Positions 18,611 to 27,727 of a stretch of 64,000 bases of DNA are shown here, one piece after another. The notes beneath the pieces were generated by a model that had not been told where the DNA came from, searched no databases, and saw only the letters and a program-made list of their open reading frames with translations. The position numbers were made by a program, and so were the translations under genes. This DNA is from Geoalkalibacter sp. (GTDB taxonomy: Bacteria > Desulfobacterota > Desulfuromonadia > Desulfuromonadales > Geoalkalibacteraceae). Location: NCBI RefSeq assembly GCF_030605225.1, contig NZ_JAUWAV010000003.1, positions 78,881-142,880 of the forward strand. Direction: 5' to 3'. Every line of letters starts with the position of its first letter. Position 1 is the first letter of the stretch.

Positions 18611-21600
18611 TCAGGTGCGATCCCGTGTGACTCTGACCTGAACGCCGGCGGCCTTGGCCTGCGACAGGCCGACGGGCGAGGGTTTGAGCAGATCGGCGGT
18701 GAGGGCCGGCAGGGGCTCGCCGAGCACCAGCCGCCGGGCATTCTCGAAGCGCCCGCCCTCGAACTCGATGCCGACGTCGAACAGCGCCGGGCCCGATTTG
18801 CGCGCGGCGATGCGGATGCTGTTGCCGGCCGCGCCGGGGATTTTCGCTTCGATTTCGAGAAATCCCGCGAAACCTTCTTCCTGAAGATAGATACGCGCCG
18901 CCTGGCCGTTGCCGCCCAGGGTCAGGGCGCGGGCCTTGCGAAAGGGCATGGCGACCGGCTGCCAGCCCAGGGGCACGTTGGGCACCACCCGTGCCTTGAC
19001 CAGCTGTGATGACGCATTGAGGCACGTCGGCAGATAGTCGGGATCATCCGTCGGTTCGGTGACGCTGAAGGCATAGAATTCCGGCGTCGCGCCGGGCAGG
19101 GCGAAACGGGCCTCGTTGAAGCGCGCGCCGAAGCGCGGCGGCAGGTCGGCGGGCAGATGGACCTCAAAGGCGCCGGGCTGATGCTCCACCCAGGACAGGC
19201 GGAGGTTGACGGGCGGTTCGGGATCGCTGCCCGGCGGCCAGGCGAACACCGAGGCGAGGGGACCGCCGGGCAGGCGAAAGAAGCGGCTCAGGTTGAAGAT
19301 GCCGCGCGCGCGGCACAGACCGCCGGTGAATCGCCCCTGGTCGAAGCGGGCGCTGTCGTAGCGGCTGCCCAGGCAGTTGACCAACAGCCAGCGGTTGCGG
19401 CCGCGCGGCACGCGCAGCAGGCTGGAGGGATCGCCCTCGGTGAGAATTTTATCGGGCGCGATCGCCAGGCGGCGACCATCCCCCAGAATCTTCTCGGCGC
19501 GAAGCTCTCCGTCGCCGCCGCGCCACACGCGGGCCTCTTCGCCGGGGTGCAGCGCGACGAGCAGGGCGAGCCGCCAGCCCGCCGCCACATCGGCCAGACC
19601 CGGCCCGACGCTGCCCCGCTCCGTGCCGAAGCGTGCTTCGGCAAAGACCTCCGCCGCTCCGCCGTTGTCAAAATCCAATGCTTCTCCGTAGCGCAGCAGC
19701 GCAGTCATTTCGCGCGGCGCGGGGGGATATTCCATGACTTCGATGTAACGCAACGGCAATAGGCTCAGGTGGCTGCCCGGCCCGGCAAGGGGCGCGGTGA
19801 GTCGCAGGCGATCCTCGTCGGTGAGGGCGGCCAGGCCGGGATGAACCCGGTTGATGGCGGCGACGATTTCGTCGCCGAAGGTGCGGCCCGGCGCCGCCCC
19901 GGCGATGTCGATGTCCCGCGCCCGTCCGCCGTTCACGGCGAGGCGCAGCAGGCTGCGCCGGCTCAGATCGACGCCCGCCAGCAGATCCGTCGTGCCGGTG
20001 AGCACCGCTGGCAGAGCGGCGGTGCCCCGCGCGTCGACCACACCCGGTCCCAGGATTTTGGCGGCTGCATCGCCGGCTTCGGCGGTGGTCAGGACCAGGC
20101 GCCCGGCGGCGCCGCTGGTGGGTGAGGTGAGGCTCAGCCGGGCGCCGTCATGGGCGGCCAGGTTGGCGCCGGTCTGCTGGTTGATGGCGGCGACCAGTTC
20201 ATCGAGGCTCGCGGCGCCAGGATCGGCGGCGCCGGCGGCGCAATCCACATCCCGCGGCGGCCCACCGTCGAAGGCCAGGCGCAGAAACCGGCGGGTGCGC
20301 GCATCGACACCGCCCGCCAGATTCGCCAGGCCCTGTAAGCGCGCGGGGCGGGCGGCGACGCCCTGATAGACGCGCGGCGGGCCGAAGCCGAAGATCGCGG
20401 CCGTGACGTCCGTGCCGGAGGGAACGGCGAATTCCAGGCGGCTCGCCGCGCCCAGGGAGGGCGAGGCCAGGCTGAGATGGCGGCCGTCGTGGCGCGCGAG
20501 GTTGCTGCCCAGGGCCAGATTGATGGCGAGCATGAGCTGGTTGAGATTTTTGTGCGCCGGGGCCTCGGCCGTTAGAGCTATATCGACGGGTTCGGCGCCG
20601 TCCATGGCGATGCGCAGCGCGGCCTGGGCCGGCAGATCCACCCCTTCGCTCAGATCGATGGTGCCGGTAAGGGTCACGCCGGTTGCCGCCGCGCCGCGCG
20701 CGGTGATTTCCGGCAGGCCCAGGAGCGCTTGGCGGGCATCCCGCGCCTGGGACGGCAGAACCTGCACGCGACCGGCAGGGCCGCTGCTCGGCGAGGTGAG
20801 GCGCAGATGGCGTCCGTCGTGGTCGGCGACGGCGGCGCCGAGCGCCTGGTTGATGGCGTCGATGATCTCATCGAGGGTGGTGGCGCGCGGTCGGGGACCG
20901 GCGCAGTCGATCTCGACGGGCGCGGCGCCGTCGAGGGCCAGCCGCAGGAAACGTCCTCCGCGCAGATCGACGCCGCGACTCAGATCCGCGGTTCCGGTGA
21001 GGCGCGCGGGAACGGCGGGCGTGCCCCGCGCCTCGGCGGCGATGAAGCCGAATACCGTCGTGGCCGCCTCGTCGAGGATGGGCGTGCGGGTGACGAAGCG
21101 TCGCACGCGCTCCCGTTCCAGGGGCAGCAGTGCGAGACGGCTTGAGGAGCCGCTGGTGGGCGAGGTGAGAATCAGTCGGGCGCCGTCGTGGGCGGCGACG
21201 GGGGCCGTAAGGCCCGCGTTGATGGCCGCGACCAACTCGGCCAGGCTCACCCGGCGGCGGTCGGCGGCGCCGGCCCGCAGGTTGACGGTCACCGGAGGCA
21301 TACCGTCAATGGCCAGGCGCAACAGATGCAGGGCGGCCAGATCGACGCCTCCGGATAGATCAATTTCGCCAAGGATCCGTGCCTGTTCGGCGGCGCGCCC
21401 CGTAAAGCCGCGCGGCTTGAGACCCAGGAGCAGCGCGCTGGCGTCGCCCTGCTCGGCCAGGGCGATGTCCAGGCTCGCCGTTGCACCGCTGTTCGGCGTG
21501 CCGAGAATCAGACGTCGGCCGTTGTGAGTGGCCAGGGTCAGGCCAAGGGCGGCGTTGATGGCGTTCACCACTTCGGGCAGCAGGGTACGCGCCGGATCGG

Positions 21601-22870
21601 CGCCCGCGCAGTCGATGCTCAGGGGCGCGCCGTCGTTGAGACGCAGCACGAGACGCGATGCCCGGCTCAAATCGACGCCCAGGGCAAGATCCGCCGCGCC
21701 GACCAGACGCGCGGGCGCGGCGTCGCTGCCCAGGGTCAGGGGCGGCACGGCGCCCAGCAGGCGTGTCGCGGCATCCTGGGCCGCGGCCCTGAGCACCTCG
21801 ATGCGGCTTGCGAGCCCCGCGCTGGGCGAGGTCAGGGTCAGTCGGCCGCCGTCGTGGGAGGCCAGGGCAAAGCCGAAGGCGGCGTTGATGGCGTCGCGCA
21901 CCTCGTCGAGGCTGGTGACGGCGGGATCGGCCCCGGCGCAGTCGATCTCGGCCAGATGAGCGCCGTCGATGAACAGCCGCAGAAAGCGCTCCTCGCTCAG
22001 ATCCATGGGGCCGGTCTGCTCGCGCGCGGCGACCAGTCGCGCGGGGGCGGCGTCGCGCCCCAGGTAGAGGCGCGGCGGCAGATCAAACAGCAAAGGCGCG
22101 GCATCGCCGGGGCCATCAAGAATATCCAGGCGGCTCGCGGGGCCGAGGCTGGGGGAGGCCAGCCGCAGCAGGCGGCCGTCATGTCGGGCGATGTCCGCGC
22201 CCAAGGCGGTGTTGATGGCGGTGCGCAGTTCGTCCAGGCTGACGGCGGCGGCATCGAGGGCGCCGCTGGTCAGATCGATGCTGACCGGCGGCGCGCCGTC
22301 CAGCGCCAGGCGCAGAATGGGTGTGGCGCGCAGGTCGCTGCCCGCGCTCAGATCCCGGGGGCCGGTGAAACCGGCTGCCGCCGCGTCGCCGCCGGACGCC
22401 GCGGCCTGCGCCATGCCGAGCACCAGCGTGGCCGCGTCGCCGCGCAGGGCTTCGCGGGTGGACAGGATTTCGCTGGAGCGCTTCCACCAGCAGTCCATGT
22501 CCCGGTAATCGTCGGCGATGTGCAGCGCCAAGGCCTCGGCGCTGATACGCAGGGCGCCCTGGATGGTCACCGTGCCTTCGAGGAAGGTGCGGATGTAGCG
22601 CTTGAGGTGCGCGCGAAACTCCTCGACGCTCTCGTCGGGGCGCGGCGCCAGGCCGTACAGGGCGCCGATGCGCGCCAGATCGTCGATGAGCTCGGCGCCG
22701 CGATCGGCATGATCGACCCAGTGGGACAGCATCACCGCCGCCAGGCTGTTCTCACCCTTGAGCAGTTCGCCGCCGAAGGCATCCACCAGGCTGTACAGCA
22801 CGCTGGGGCGCGGCAGGGCGCGGAAGGTGCGCGGCAGATAGCCGAGAATCCGCTCGGTTTTGGTCGGCAT
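18611..22870 (-). CDS. Giant CIS baseplate-distal protein with eight hook-IN-like repeats
   Basis: A 1419-aa protein. I chose the ATG at 22870, preceded by GGAGGGCTGAG; it overlaps nothing and follows the baseplate-J stop (22872) directly. Residues 1-165 (TERILGYLPRTFRALPRPSV, LVDAFGGELLKGENSLAAVM) resemble the phage tail protein I/eCIS Cis12-type baseplate domain. Residues about 168-1049 are eight tandem ~110-residue repeats with core LRLALDGAxPVxIDCAGAD, TLDEIxxAINxALG and HDGRxLxLTSPSSG. The C-terminal ~370 residues are beta-rich. Baseplate attachment by the N terminus and an extended repeat arm are inferred. No fibre chaperone is seen. Confidence 0.7.
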   Translation of the reverse strand: MPTKTERILGYLPRTFRALPRPSVLYSLVDAFGGELLKGENSLAAVMLSHWVDHADRGAELIDDLARIGALYGLAPRPDESVEEFRAHLKRYIRTFLEGTVTIQGALRISAEALALHIADDYRDMDCWWKRSSEILSTREALRGDAATLVLGMAQAAASGGDAAAAGFTGPRDLSAGSDLRATPILRLALDGAPPVSIDLTSGALDAAAVSLDELRTAINTALGADIARHDGRLLRLASPSLGPASRLDILDGPGDAAPLLFDLPPRLYLGRDAAPARLVAAREQTGPMDLSEERFLRLFIDGAHLAEIDCAGADPAVTSLDEVRDAINAAFGFALASHDGGRLTLTSPSAGLASRIEVLRAAAQDAATRLLGAVPPLTLGSDAAPARLVGAADLALGVDLSRASRLVLRLNDGAPLSIDCAGADPARTLLPEVVNAINAALGLTLATHNGRRLILGTPNSGATASLDIALAEQGDASALLLGLKPRGFTGRAAEQARILGEIDLSGGVDLAALHLLRLAIDGMPPVTVNLRAGAADRRRVSLAELVAAINAGLTAPVAAHDGARLILTSPTSGSSSRLALLPLERERVRRFVTRTPILDEAATTVFGFIAAEARGTPAVPARLTGTADLSRGVDLRGGRFLRLALDGAAPVEIDCAGPRPRATTLDEIIDAINQALGAAVADHDGRHLRLTSPSSGPAGRVQVLPSQARDARQALLGLPEITARGAAATGVTLTGTIDLSEGVDLPAQAALRIAMDGAEPVDIALTAEAPAHKNLNQLMLAINLALGSNLARHDGRHLSLASPSLGAASRLEFAVPSGTDVTAAIFGFGPPRVYQGVAARPARLQGLANLAGGVDARTRRFLRLAFDGGPPRDVDCAAGAADPGAASLDELVAAINQQTGANLAAHDGARLSLTSPTSGAAGRLVLTTAEAGDAAAKILGPGVVDARGTAALPAVLTGTTDLLAGVDLSRRSLLRLAVNGGRARDIDIAGAAPGRTFGDEIVAAINRVHPGLAALTDEDRLRLTAPLAGPGSHLSLLPLRYIEVMEYPPAPREMTALLRYGEALDFDNGGAAEVFAEARFGTERGSVGPGLADVAAGWRLALLVALHPGEEARVWRGGDGELRAEKILGDGRRLAIAPDKILTEGDPSSLLRVPRGRNRWLLVNCLGSRYDSARFDQGRFTGGLCRARGIFNLSRFFRLPGGPLASVFAWPPGSDPEPPVNLRLSWVEHQPGAFEVHLPADLPPRFGARFNEARFALPGATPEFYAFSVTEPTDDPDYLPTCLNASSQLVKARVVPNVPLGWQPVAMPFRKARALTLGGNGQAARIYLQEEGFAGFLEIEAKIPGAAGNSIRIAARKSGPALFDVGIEFEGGRFENARRLVLGEPLPALTADLLKPSPVGLSQAKAAGVQVRVTRDRT
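19723..22369 (-). repeat. Eight tandem ~330-bp coding repeats
   Basis: The DNA for residues 168-1049 of the 1419-aa protein. Units start near residues 168, 277, 387, 497, 622, 732, 842 and 954 (approximate). The fourth unit carries a 15-residue insertion. Protein-level similarity is clear while DNA is diverged, so the array is old rather than recently duplicated. Confidence 0.8.
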
Positions 22871-22871
22871 C

Positions 22872-24452
22872 TCAGCCCTCCTCCAGCGCGATGTCCGCGG
22901 GCTCCAGATCGAGCACCACCCACCAGTCTTCATTCCCAATCCGGGCGGCGACGGAGAAGGTGCCAGCTTCGATCTCTTCGTCGGTGGCGCGTGCCCCCGA
23001 TGGCCCCTGCACCAGCGAGCGGTCGGGAATGCGTCGGCCGCCGGGCGGGGCGGGCGCGCCTGTTTCCAAAACCTGGTCGATGGCGGCGCGCAGGGCCGCC
23101 GGATCGCCGGTCGGCACGCCGCTCAGGGCGGCGGCGAGGCTGTCGGCGAGACCGGCGCCGCCGGGCGTGCCGAGATCGCTGCGCCAGGCCATGACATCGA
23201 CGATGAGGGCGTCCCGTACTTCCTTGACCGATTTGCAGGCCGCCAGCAGGTCGCTTCCCTGGGCCGCATCGCCGGCGGTCAAGCCATCGACATAGGCCTG
23301 CACCGCCGCGATGATCTCACCCTTGACCTTGTCCTTGCCCGCTGCGGTGAGGCCTGCGGCGATCTTGACCCGCGCGCGCGGCTTGCAGAACACATAGCGC
23401 GCCACCAGGGTCGCCAGGACACCGGCGGCGCGGGTCTCATGCACCGCCGCTTGCAGGCTGGGGAAGCGCTCGGGCTCGGCCTCCACCAGCAGGGTCACCG
23501 TGCCCAGGGGCGCCTGCTTGGCGGGCGGACCGGCGGGATCCCAGTATTCCACCAGCTCTCCGCGGCCCTCGAAGATCACCCGCGCCAGAGCGGCGAGAGT
23601 GCCTTTGCCCAGGGCGCGCAGCACGGCGCGGGCGCGGGCGCGCAGTTCCTCATCGGTTTCGTCCTTGGCGCCGAGAAAGGTTGCCTCGAAGTTGGTCACT
23701 TTCGCGATGCCGGCAATCGTCGCGGCCAGGGTGGTGATCTTGCCCGCCGCGACCTTGCCCGCCTCGCCCTTGAAATCCGCGCCCGCGCGGATCGGCACGT
23801 CGATGCGCACCTGTCCCCGTTGCAGGGTGCGCTGCTGAGTGGTGACGAAGCCCGCCTCGCCTTTTTCCGTGGTCAGGACCACGGCCTCGGGGATGGTGAT
23901 GTTGCCGTCCACGGCAGGGTCGCGGAAAAAGGTCGCCAGGCCCACGGCATAGTCCTTGGTCTGGCGCACCACGCCGAGAATCGCCACCACCAGATCCAGG
24001 GAGGTGCCCTCGGCCGTTTCGATGAAGCCGGCCAGATAGGCCTGGTTGATCTGCTGGTAGACCGTGGCGATCTCGCGGCCGATGGCCTCGGAGAGGGTCC
24101 GGGTCACGCTGCCGACGTTGATGTCGGTGAGGGGCGAATCGCTCTCGCGGCGAAAATAATCGACGTAAAAGGTGGTTTCGTCGTCGGGTCGGGCGCCGCC
24201 GGGTTGCCAGACCACGGCGTTGTCGCCCTCGCTGAAGAGAAAGTCGATTTCCTTGAGAAAGCTGTGGCGCGCTCGCTCGCGGGTACCGGTAATGCCGCGA
24301 ATTTCGCGCGCCGGTTCGGCCAGGGGATAGAGATCCTCCTTGACGTCGTAGAGGAGGGGCTCGTTGACCACCCCGCCGACCACGGCGGTAAGAAGGTCGT
24401 CGACGATCTCCTGATAGGGGCGTTCGATCAAATTGCGTGTATCGCCGTTCAT
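22872..24452 (-). CDS. Baseplate assembly protein J family (Cis11-like)
   Basis: A 526-aa baseplate wedge protein of the gpJ family. Recognisable stretches are an N-terminal helical segment with DVKEDLYPLAEPAREIRGIT, the J-core TRTLSEAIGREIATVYQQIN (about 118-150), a beta-hairpin region (ITIPEAVVLTTEKGEAGFVT) and the helical domain DETDEELRARARAVLRALG (about 285-305). In phages and eCIS the family forms the baseplate wedge around the spike with gp25. It overlaps gp25 by 4 bp (ATGA), so the two are translationally coupled. Confidence 0.85.
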   Translation of the reverse strand: MNGDTRNLIERPYQEIVDDLLTAVVGGVVNEPLLYDVKEDLYPLAEPAREIRGITGTRERARHSFLKEIDFLFSEGDNAVVWQPGGARPDDETTFYVDYFRRESDSPLTDINVGSVTRTLSEAIGREIATVYQQINQAYLAGFIETAEGTSLDLVVAILGVVRQTKDYAVGLATFFRDPAVDGNITIPEAVVLTTEKGEAGFVTTQQRTLQRGQVRIDVPIRAGADFKGEAGKVAAGKITTLAATIAGIAKVTNFEATFLGAKDETDEELRARARAVLRALGKGTLAALARVIFEGRGELVEYWDPAGPPAKQAPLGTVTLLVEAEPERFPSLQAAVHETRAAGVLATLVARYVFCKPRARVKIAAGLTAAGKDKVKGEIIAAVQAYVDGLTAGDAAQGSDLLAACKSVKEVRDALIVDVMAWRSDLGTPGGAGLADSLAAALSGVPTGDPAALRAAIDQVLETGAPAPPGGRRIPDRSLVQGPSGARATDEEIEAGTFSVAARIGNEDWWVVLDLEPADIALEEG

Positions 24453-24916
24453 GGCGCGACTCCTTCAAAGAAGAAGGGAAAGACCAGGTTGAGCACCGTA
24501 TCGCTGTCGATGACCCGGACCTTGGCCGCGATATCCACGCGGGTGGGCCGGCCGCGGCGCGTGGTGACGCTGAGCTCCACCACCTCCTTGACCCGCGGTT
24601 CGGCCTGCAGGGCGAGCAGGGTGAAAAGCTTCGCCTTGTTGCGGTTGGTTTCGGTATTGGGCTCGCCGATCAACTCGTGCAAACGGCAGCCGTAATCGGG
24701 ATGGCCGAGCTGCGCCAGTTCGCCCACGGGGGTGAGAAAACGCAGGAGCAGGGCCTGCTGCAGGTTCTCCACCTGCGTAAGGGTCGCCAGATCCACCTGC
24801 CCGGTTTCGGGTCGGATGCGAGTGAACAGGTCGCTGCCCGGCATGCGGGAGTTCTGTTGTTCGAGATCGCCGAGCAGGCGCAGATCGCTGCCGAAGCGCG
24901 TAAAGTCGTTTGCCAT
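24449..24916 (-). CDS. GPW/gp25-family baseplate protein (Cis9-like)
   Basis: A 155-aa protein of the gp25 family, which forms the baseplate wedge core with protein J and nucleates sheath assembly. Core text: LQQALLLRFLTPVGELAQLG, GCRLHELIGEPN and the C-terminal VIDSDTVLNLVFPFFFEG. I chose the ATG at 24916 because it has AAGGAACGGGATCTC upstream and gives the usual family length; the longer frame runs into the repeat element. Translationally coupled to the baseplate-J gene. The 228-bp gap upstream holds an ACGAAT-type repeat. Confidence 0.85.
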   Translation of the reverse strand: MANDFTRFGSDLRLLGDLEQQNSRMPGSDLFTRIRPETGQVDLATLTQVENLQQALLLRFLTPVGELAQLGHPDYGCRLHELIGEPNTETNRNKAKLFTLLALQAEPRVKEVVELSVTTRRGRPTRVDIAAKVRVIDSDTVLNLVFPFFFEGVAP

Positions 24917-24935
24917 GAGATCCCGTTCCTTTTCG

Positions 24936-25135
24936 CCACGAATGACACGAATAGACACAAATCAATCGGGAAAAACGAAAAATCCTTGGTAACCGTTCAG
25001 CGGGCACCGCGGGGCGCGGCGGAATCGCTTGCGGCAAAAACTCGCCGGTGGCTCGGACATTCGCCGCGGTACTCCTGAGCGTCGCGGCTGAATCGGCAAG
25101 ATCCTTTTATTCGTGTCCATTCGTGTCATTCGTGG
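24936..25135. repeat. ACGAAT-type inverted repeat element inside the CIS operon
   Basis: Left arm 24936-24962 (CCACGAATGACACGAATAG...) and right arm 25109-25135 (...TCGTGTCATTCGTGG) are inverted copies with two mismatches over 27 bp around a 146-bp core. Same family as 10104-10200. It is the only gap of more than 100 bp within the CIS gene row, between PAAR and gp25. Confidence 0.8.
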
Positions 25136-25144
25136 TTGCCTTGG

Positions 25145-25477
25145 TCAAGGCGGCCAGTTGTCGTTGATAAAGGGCGCCGCCGGGGGGCCGAGAATCACCA
25201 GGATGCCCGGCGGCGTCGGAATGCGGTCGAGCATGCGCACCAGGGAACGGCCGCCCACCGTCACCCCGCTGCTCGCCGGCATGCCGATGGTCATGGGGTA
25301 GGGCACGCCGGTGAGGGAATTGACCATCATGCACAAGGAGCCGCTGGTCGCCAGGGGCATGCCGCCCGCCGTGATGAAGGGCGGAAGCACGGCGATGATG
25401 GTCCCGGTATCCGGCGGACCGGCGGCGCCGGGGGTGAGCATCACCGTGCAGCCGATGGAGACGGGAGGTCCGGGCAT
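25145..25477 (-). CDS. PAAR-like spike-tip protein (Cis10-like)
   Basis: A 110-aa Pro/Gly-rich protein, MPGPPVSIGCTVMLTPGAAG, with conserved Pro-Gly turns and repeated short beta strands (LATSGSLCMMVNSLTG, GVTVGGRSLVRMLDRIP). This is the composition and length of PAAR and PAAR-like proteins that cap the gpV/VgrG spike as a sharpened tip; some bind a metal through His/Cys. It lies directly after the spike gene. A CCAAGGAGATTCTC ribosome site supports the ATG. Confidence 0.75.
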   Translation of the reverse strand: MPGPPVSIGCTVMLTPGAAGPPDTGTIIAVLPPFITAGGMPLATSGSLCMMVNSLTGVPYPMTIGMPASSGVTVGGRSLVRMLDRIPTPPGILVILGPPAAPFINDNWPP

Positions 25478-25492
25478 GAGAATCTCCTTGGT

Positions 25493-26296
25493 TTAGGGTG
25501 AAAAGGACGTCATGCCCTGGATGCTCACCGTTGCCCCCTGCACCCTGGCGGAAAGGCCGCCCTCGACGAACGCCCCCATGCCGGCCTTGAGTTTCGCCTG
25601 CATGCCGGCTTCGACCTCGGTGTTCATCTGCCCCTTGATCTTGACGTTCATCCCTTCGAGAGTCAGATCGCGCCGCGCCTTGAGGGTCATGGCGCCCAGG
25701 GCCTCGACCTCCACGTCGCCGTCCTGGTTCATGACGATTTTCGTGTTGCCCGCCGTCACCGTCACCGTGCCGCCGCTGCCGTCGGGCTGATCAAGTTTCA
25801 TCTCGGTTTGGCCGGCTGTGGCGGTGATCCGGCCGTCGGTGATGCGCACCGTGATTTTCGGCGCCATCTCGATGAGAATCTCGCGCGGCGGACTCTGGTC
25901 CCGATGGTTGCGGATTTCCGCCTTGATCGCCTCTGTGTCCGAGGCGTGCAAGGGCAAACGGAAAATCACCTCGTCGGGGTTGTTGAGGGGCGGGCGGTCC
26001 GCATCGTTGTACAGACGGCCGATGATGATGGGCTGATTGACGTCGCCCTTGTCGAAGGTCAGCAGCACCAGATCATCGATGTTGGGAATCGCCGCCGTGC
26101 CGATATGCCCCGTGGCGACGGGCACGCGCTTGAGTTCCAGGCCGCTGTTTTTCAGCCGCACGTCGCAGCCGTAGTTTTCTTGGTCGCTCGCGGCGCTGTG
26201 CGGATGGACCGCCGTGACCACGCCGAGTTCGGCGATGCGCAAGCGCTTGAGCTCGTGGCGGATGATTTCCTGGATGGTGGCGACGATGGATGACAT
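25493..26296 (-). CDS. Baseplate spike protein gpV/VgrG-C-like (Cis8 spike part)
   Basis: A 267-aa protein. The N-terminal OB-fold (about 25-95, ELGVVTAVHPHSAASDQENY, NIDDLVLLTFDKGDVNQPII) matches gp5/VgrG baseplate-assembly-V domains. The C-terminal half is a beta-helix spike seen as alternating short repeats (TVTVTAGNTKIVMNQDGDVE, LTLEGMNVKIKGQMNTEVEA). Trimerisation and membrane puncture are expected from the family. It is a separate polypeptide from the gpD hub encoded upstream, unlike the fused VgrG of T6SS. Confidence 0.85.
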   Translation of the reverse strand: MSSIVATIQEIIRHELKRLRIAELGVVTAVHPHSAASDQENYGCDVRLKNSGLELKRVPVATGHIGTAAIPNIDDLVLLTFDKGDVNQPIIIGRLYNDADRPPLNNPDEVIFRLPLHASDTEAIKAEIRNHRDQSPPREILIEMAPKITVRITDGRITATAGQTEMKLDQPDGSGGTVTVTAGNTKIVMNQDGDVEVEALGAMTLKARRDLTLEGMNVKIKGQMNTEVEAGMQAKLKAGMGAFVEGGLSARVQGATVSIQGMTSFSP

Positions 26297-26301
26297 CTTT
26301 C

Positions 26302-27294
26302 TCAGATCCCCCGAAAGCCGATGGTGGTGACAAACCCCTGTGTCTTGGTGATGCGATGGGTCACGGCACGCACCTGGAAGGTGCCGTTGTGCTCGCTTTC
26401 CGGCGCCTGCTGCACGCGCACCGCGTCGCCGAGCTTGACCGCCGGGTTGCCCAGCACCCGCAGCTTGCCCTGCAGGGCGCGGCGTTGCAGATGGGTGCGC
26501 AGAGCGTCGGCGGCGCTCTGCGCGGCTTGGGCGGTACGCAGCACCGGGCGCTCGAGCAGCAGGGTCGGAGCGCCGCTGCCCGCCTGGCCGCGCGTGCCGC
26601 TGAAATCCTTGGTCAGCCAGCCCCAGGCGTCCTCGCCCTCGGCGCCCGTCGGGCTCTCGCCCCAGGCCTCGACGCGTGCCGCGCGCGGCGCGATGAAATG
26701 GCAGTCCAGGGTCAGCAGGTCGCGGCCGTAGTCGAACACATGCACGGTGCGTCCGCCGACAAAACGCTCGAACACCAGCGCGCCCTCGGCGTTCACGTAA
26801 AGATCACAACCACTCAGGTCGGCCAGATCGCGCAGGTGGTGCCAGAAGCTGCGGCGGCCGTCGATCACATACGCCGGAAACTGGCTGCCGTCCTCGACTT
26901 GCGCGATGTCCACCCCGGCTTGTCCGGCCAGATCGCGCACGATTTCGCCGGCCTTTTTCGCCTGATAGGTGATGTCGGCGAAGCTGCGCAAGAGGGTCAT
27001 GGCGGCACCATGGCCGATGACCCGCCGTGTTTCCAGCCCGGCCTGCACCGCCGTGACGGCTCCGGTCATGACCCGCTCCAAGCCGCCGTCGTCGGCATAG
27101 CCCAGCTCGATGCGCGCCTCATCCTCCTGCTCGGGCCGCCAGCTGCCGACCTGGCCCATGACCAGCAAGAAGCGATCGGCGGGCACGTCCATGTCGAGTT
27201 CCACGCGCAACTCGGTGAGGATGCTCGCCCGCGGCTCGTCGGTGGTGTCGACGATGCGGTTGCCCAAGGTCAGTTTGTAGGCCGGGTTGAGCAT
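26302..27294 (-). CDS. Baseplate hub protein, late-control gpD-like (Cis8 hub part)
   Basis: A 330-aa protein. I chose the ATG at 27294, preceded by TTAAGGAGCGCACC. The body reads like phage late control D/gp27-type hub proteins: an N-terminal beta barrel (AYKLTLGNRIVDTTDEPRAS) and a second barrel (LLLERPVLRTAQAAQSAADA, LPSA-like turns, VKLGDAVRVQQAPE) with a helix between. The hub connects the tube to the spike. The gene starts 10 bp after the 137-aa gene's stop and ends 5 bp before the spike gene's start, so all three are co-transcribed. Confidence 0.8.
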   Translation of the reverse strand: MLNPAYKLTLGNRIVDTTDEPRASILTELRVELDMDVPADRFLLVMGQVGSWRPEQEDEARIELGYADDGGLERVMTGAVTAVQAGLETRRVIGHGAAMTLLRSFADITYQAKKAGEIVRDLAGQAGVDIAQVEDGSQFPAYVIDGRRSFWHHLRDLADLSGCDLYVNAEGALVFERFVGGRTVHVFDYGRDLLTLDCHFIAPRAARVEAWGESPTGAEGEDAWGWLTKDFSGTRGQAGSGAPTLLLERPVLRTAQAAQSAADALRTHLQRRALQGKLRVLGNPAVKLGDAVRVQQAPESEHNGTFQVRAVTHRITKTQGFVTTIGFRGI

Positions 27295-27304
27295 GGTGCG
27301 CTCC

Positions 27305-27718
27305 TTAACGAGTGAATTCCTCAAGCTCCCGACGGCACTGGTCCAGTCGCTGTGACAGGCGCATGGTCGACTCGGGCAGCAGTTGCGACAGTGCCTGCTT
27401 GTCGCTGGCCGCGTCATAGACCACCAGAACCGCATCGAGCTGCTTCAGAAGACGCTCCGCAGTTTGCCTGACTCGGCTCGGTGAGGTACCGGCCAGTTGC
27501 TTCAACAAGGCAACGGGGTGGAGCCGCGACAGATTCAGTGCGTCGAAATTCTCCCCGATGAACATCTTCTCAAAGGCCGACAGATAGTCCTCCGGGGCCG
27601 CACGCAGCCTTGCAGCCACCACCGCGTAGCCCTCGGGACCGAGGTGGTCGGGGGTGAAGTTGCCGCCGACGACTAGCAATATGTCTGAATGAATGGTTTC
27701 CGATGCCGTTTCGGTCAT
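27305..27718 (-). CDS. Small helical protein next to the metallopeptidase gene, function unknown
   Basis: A 137-aa protein. The ATG at 27718 follows GAGGTTTGCTC; a TTG two codons further upstream would also read in frame. It has an N-terminal segment (SDILLVVGGNFTPDHLGPEG), and mostly helical, charged stretches (RVRQTAERLLKQLDAVLVVY, MRLSQRLDQCRRELEEFTR). No family was recognised. It lies immediately 3' of the 1294-aa protein and shares that gene's lower GC content in its 3' half. A chaperone, adaptor or immunity protein for that effector is a reasonable inference from position only. Confidence 0.5.
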   Translation of the reverse strand: MTETASETIHSDILLVVGGNFTPDHLGPEGYAVVAARLRAAPEDYLSAFEKMFIGENFDALNLSRLHPVALLKQLAGTSPSRVRQTAERLLKQLDAVLVVYDAASDKQALSQLLPESTMRLSQRLDQCRRELEEFTR

Positions 27719-27727
27719 GAGCAAACC

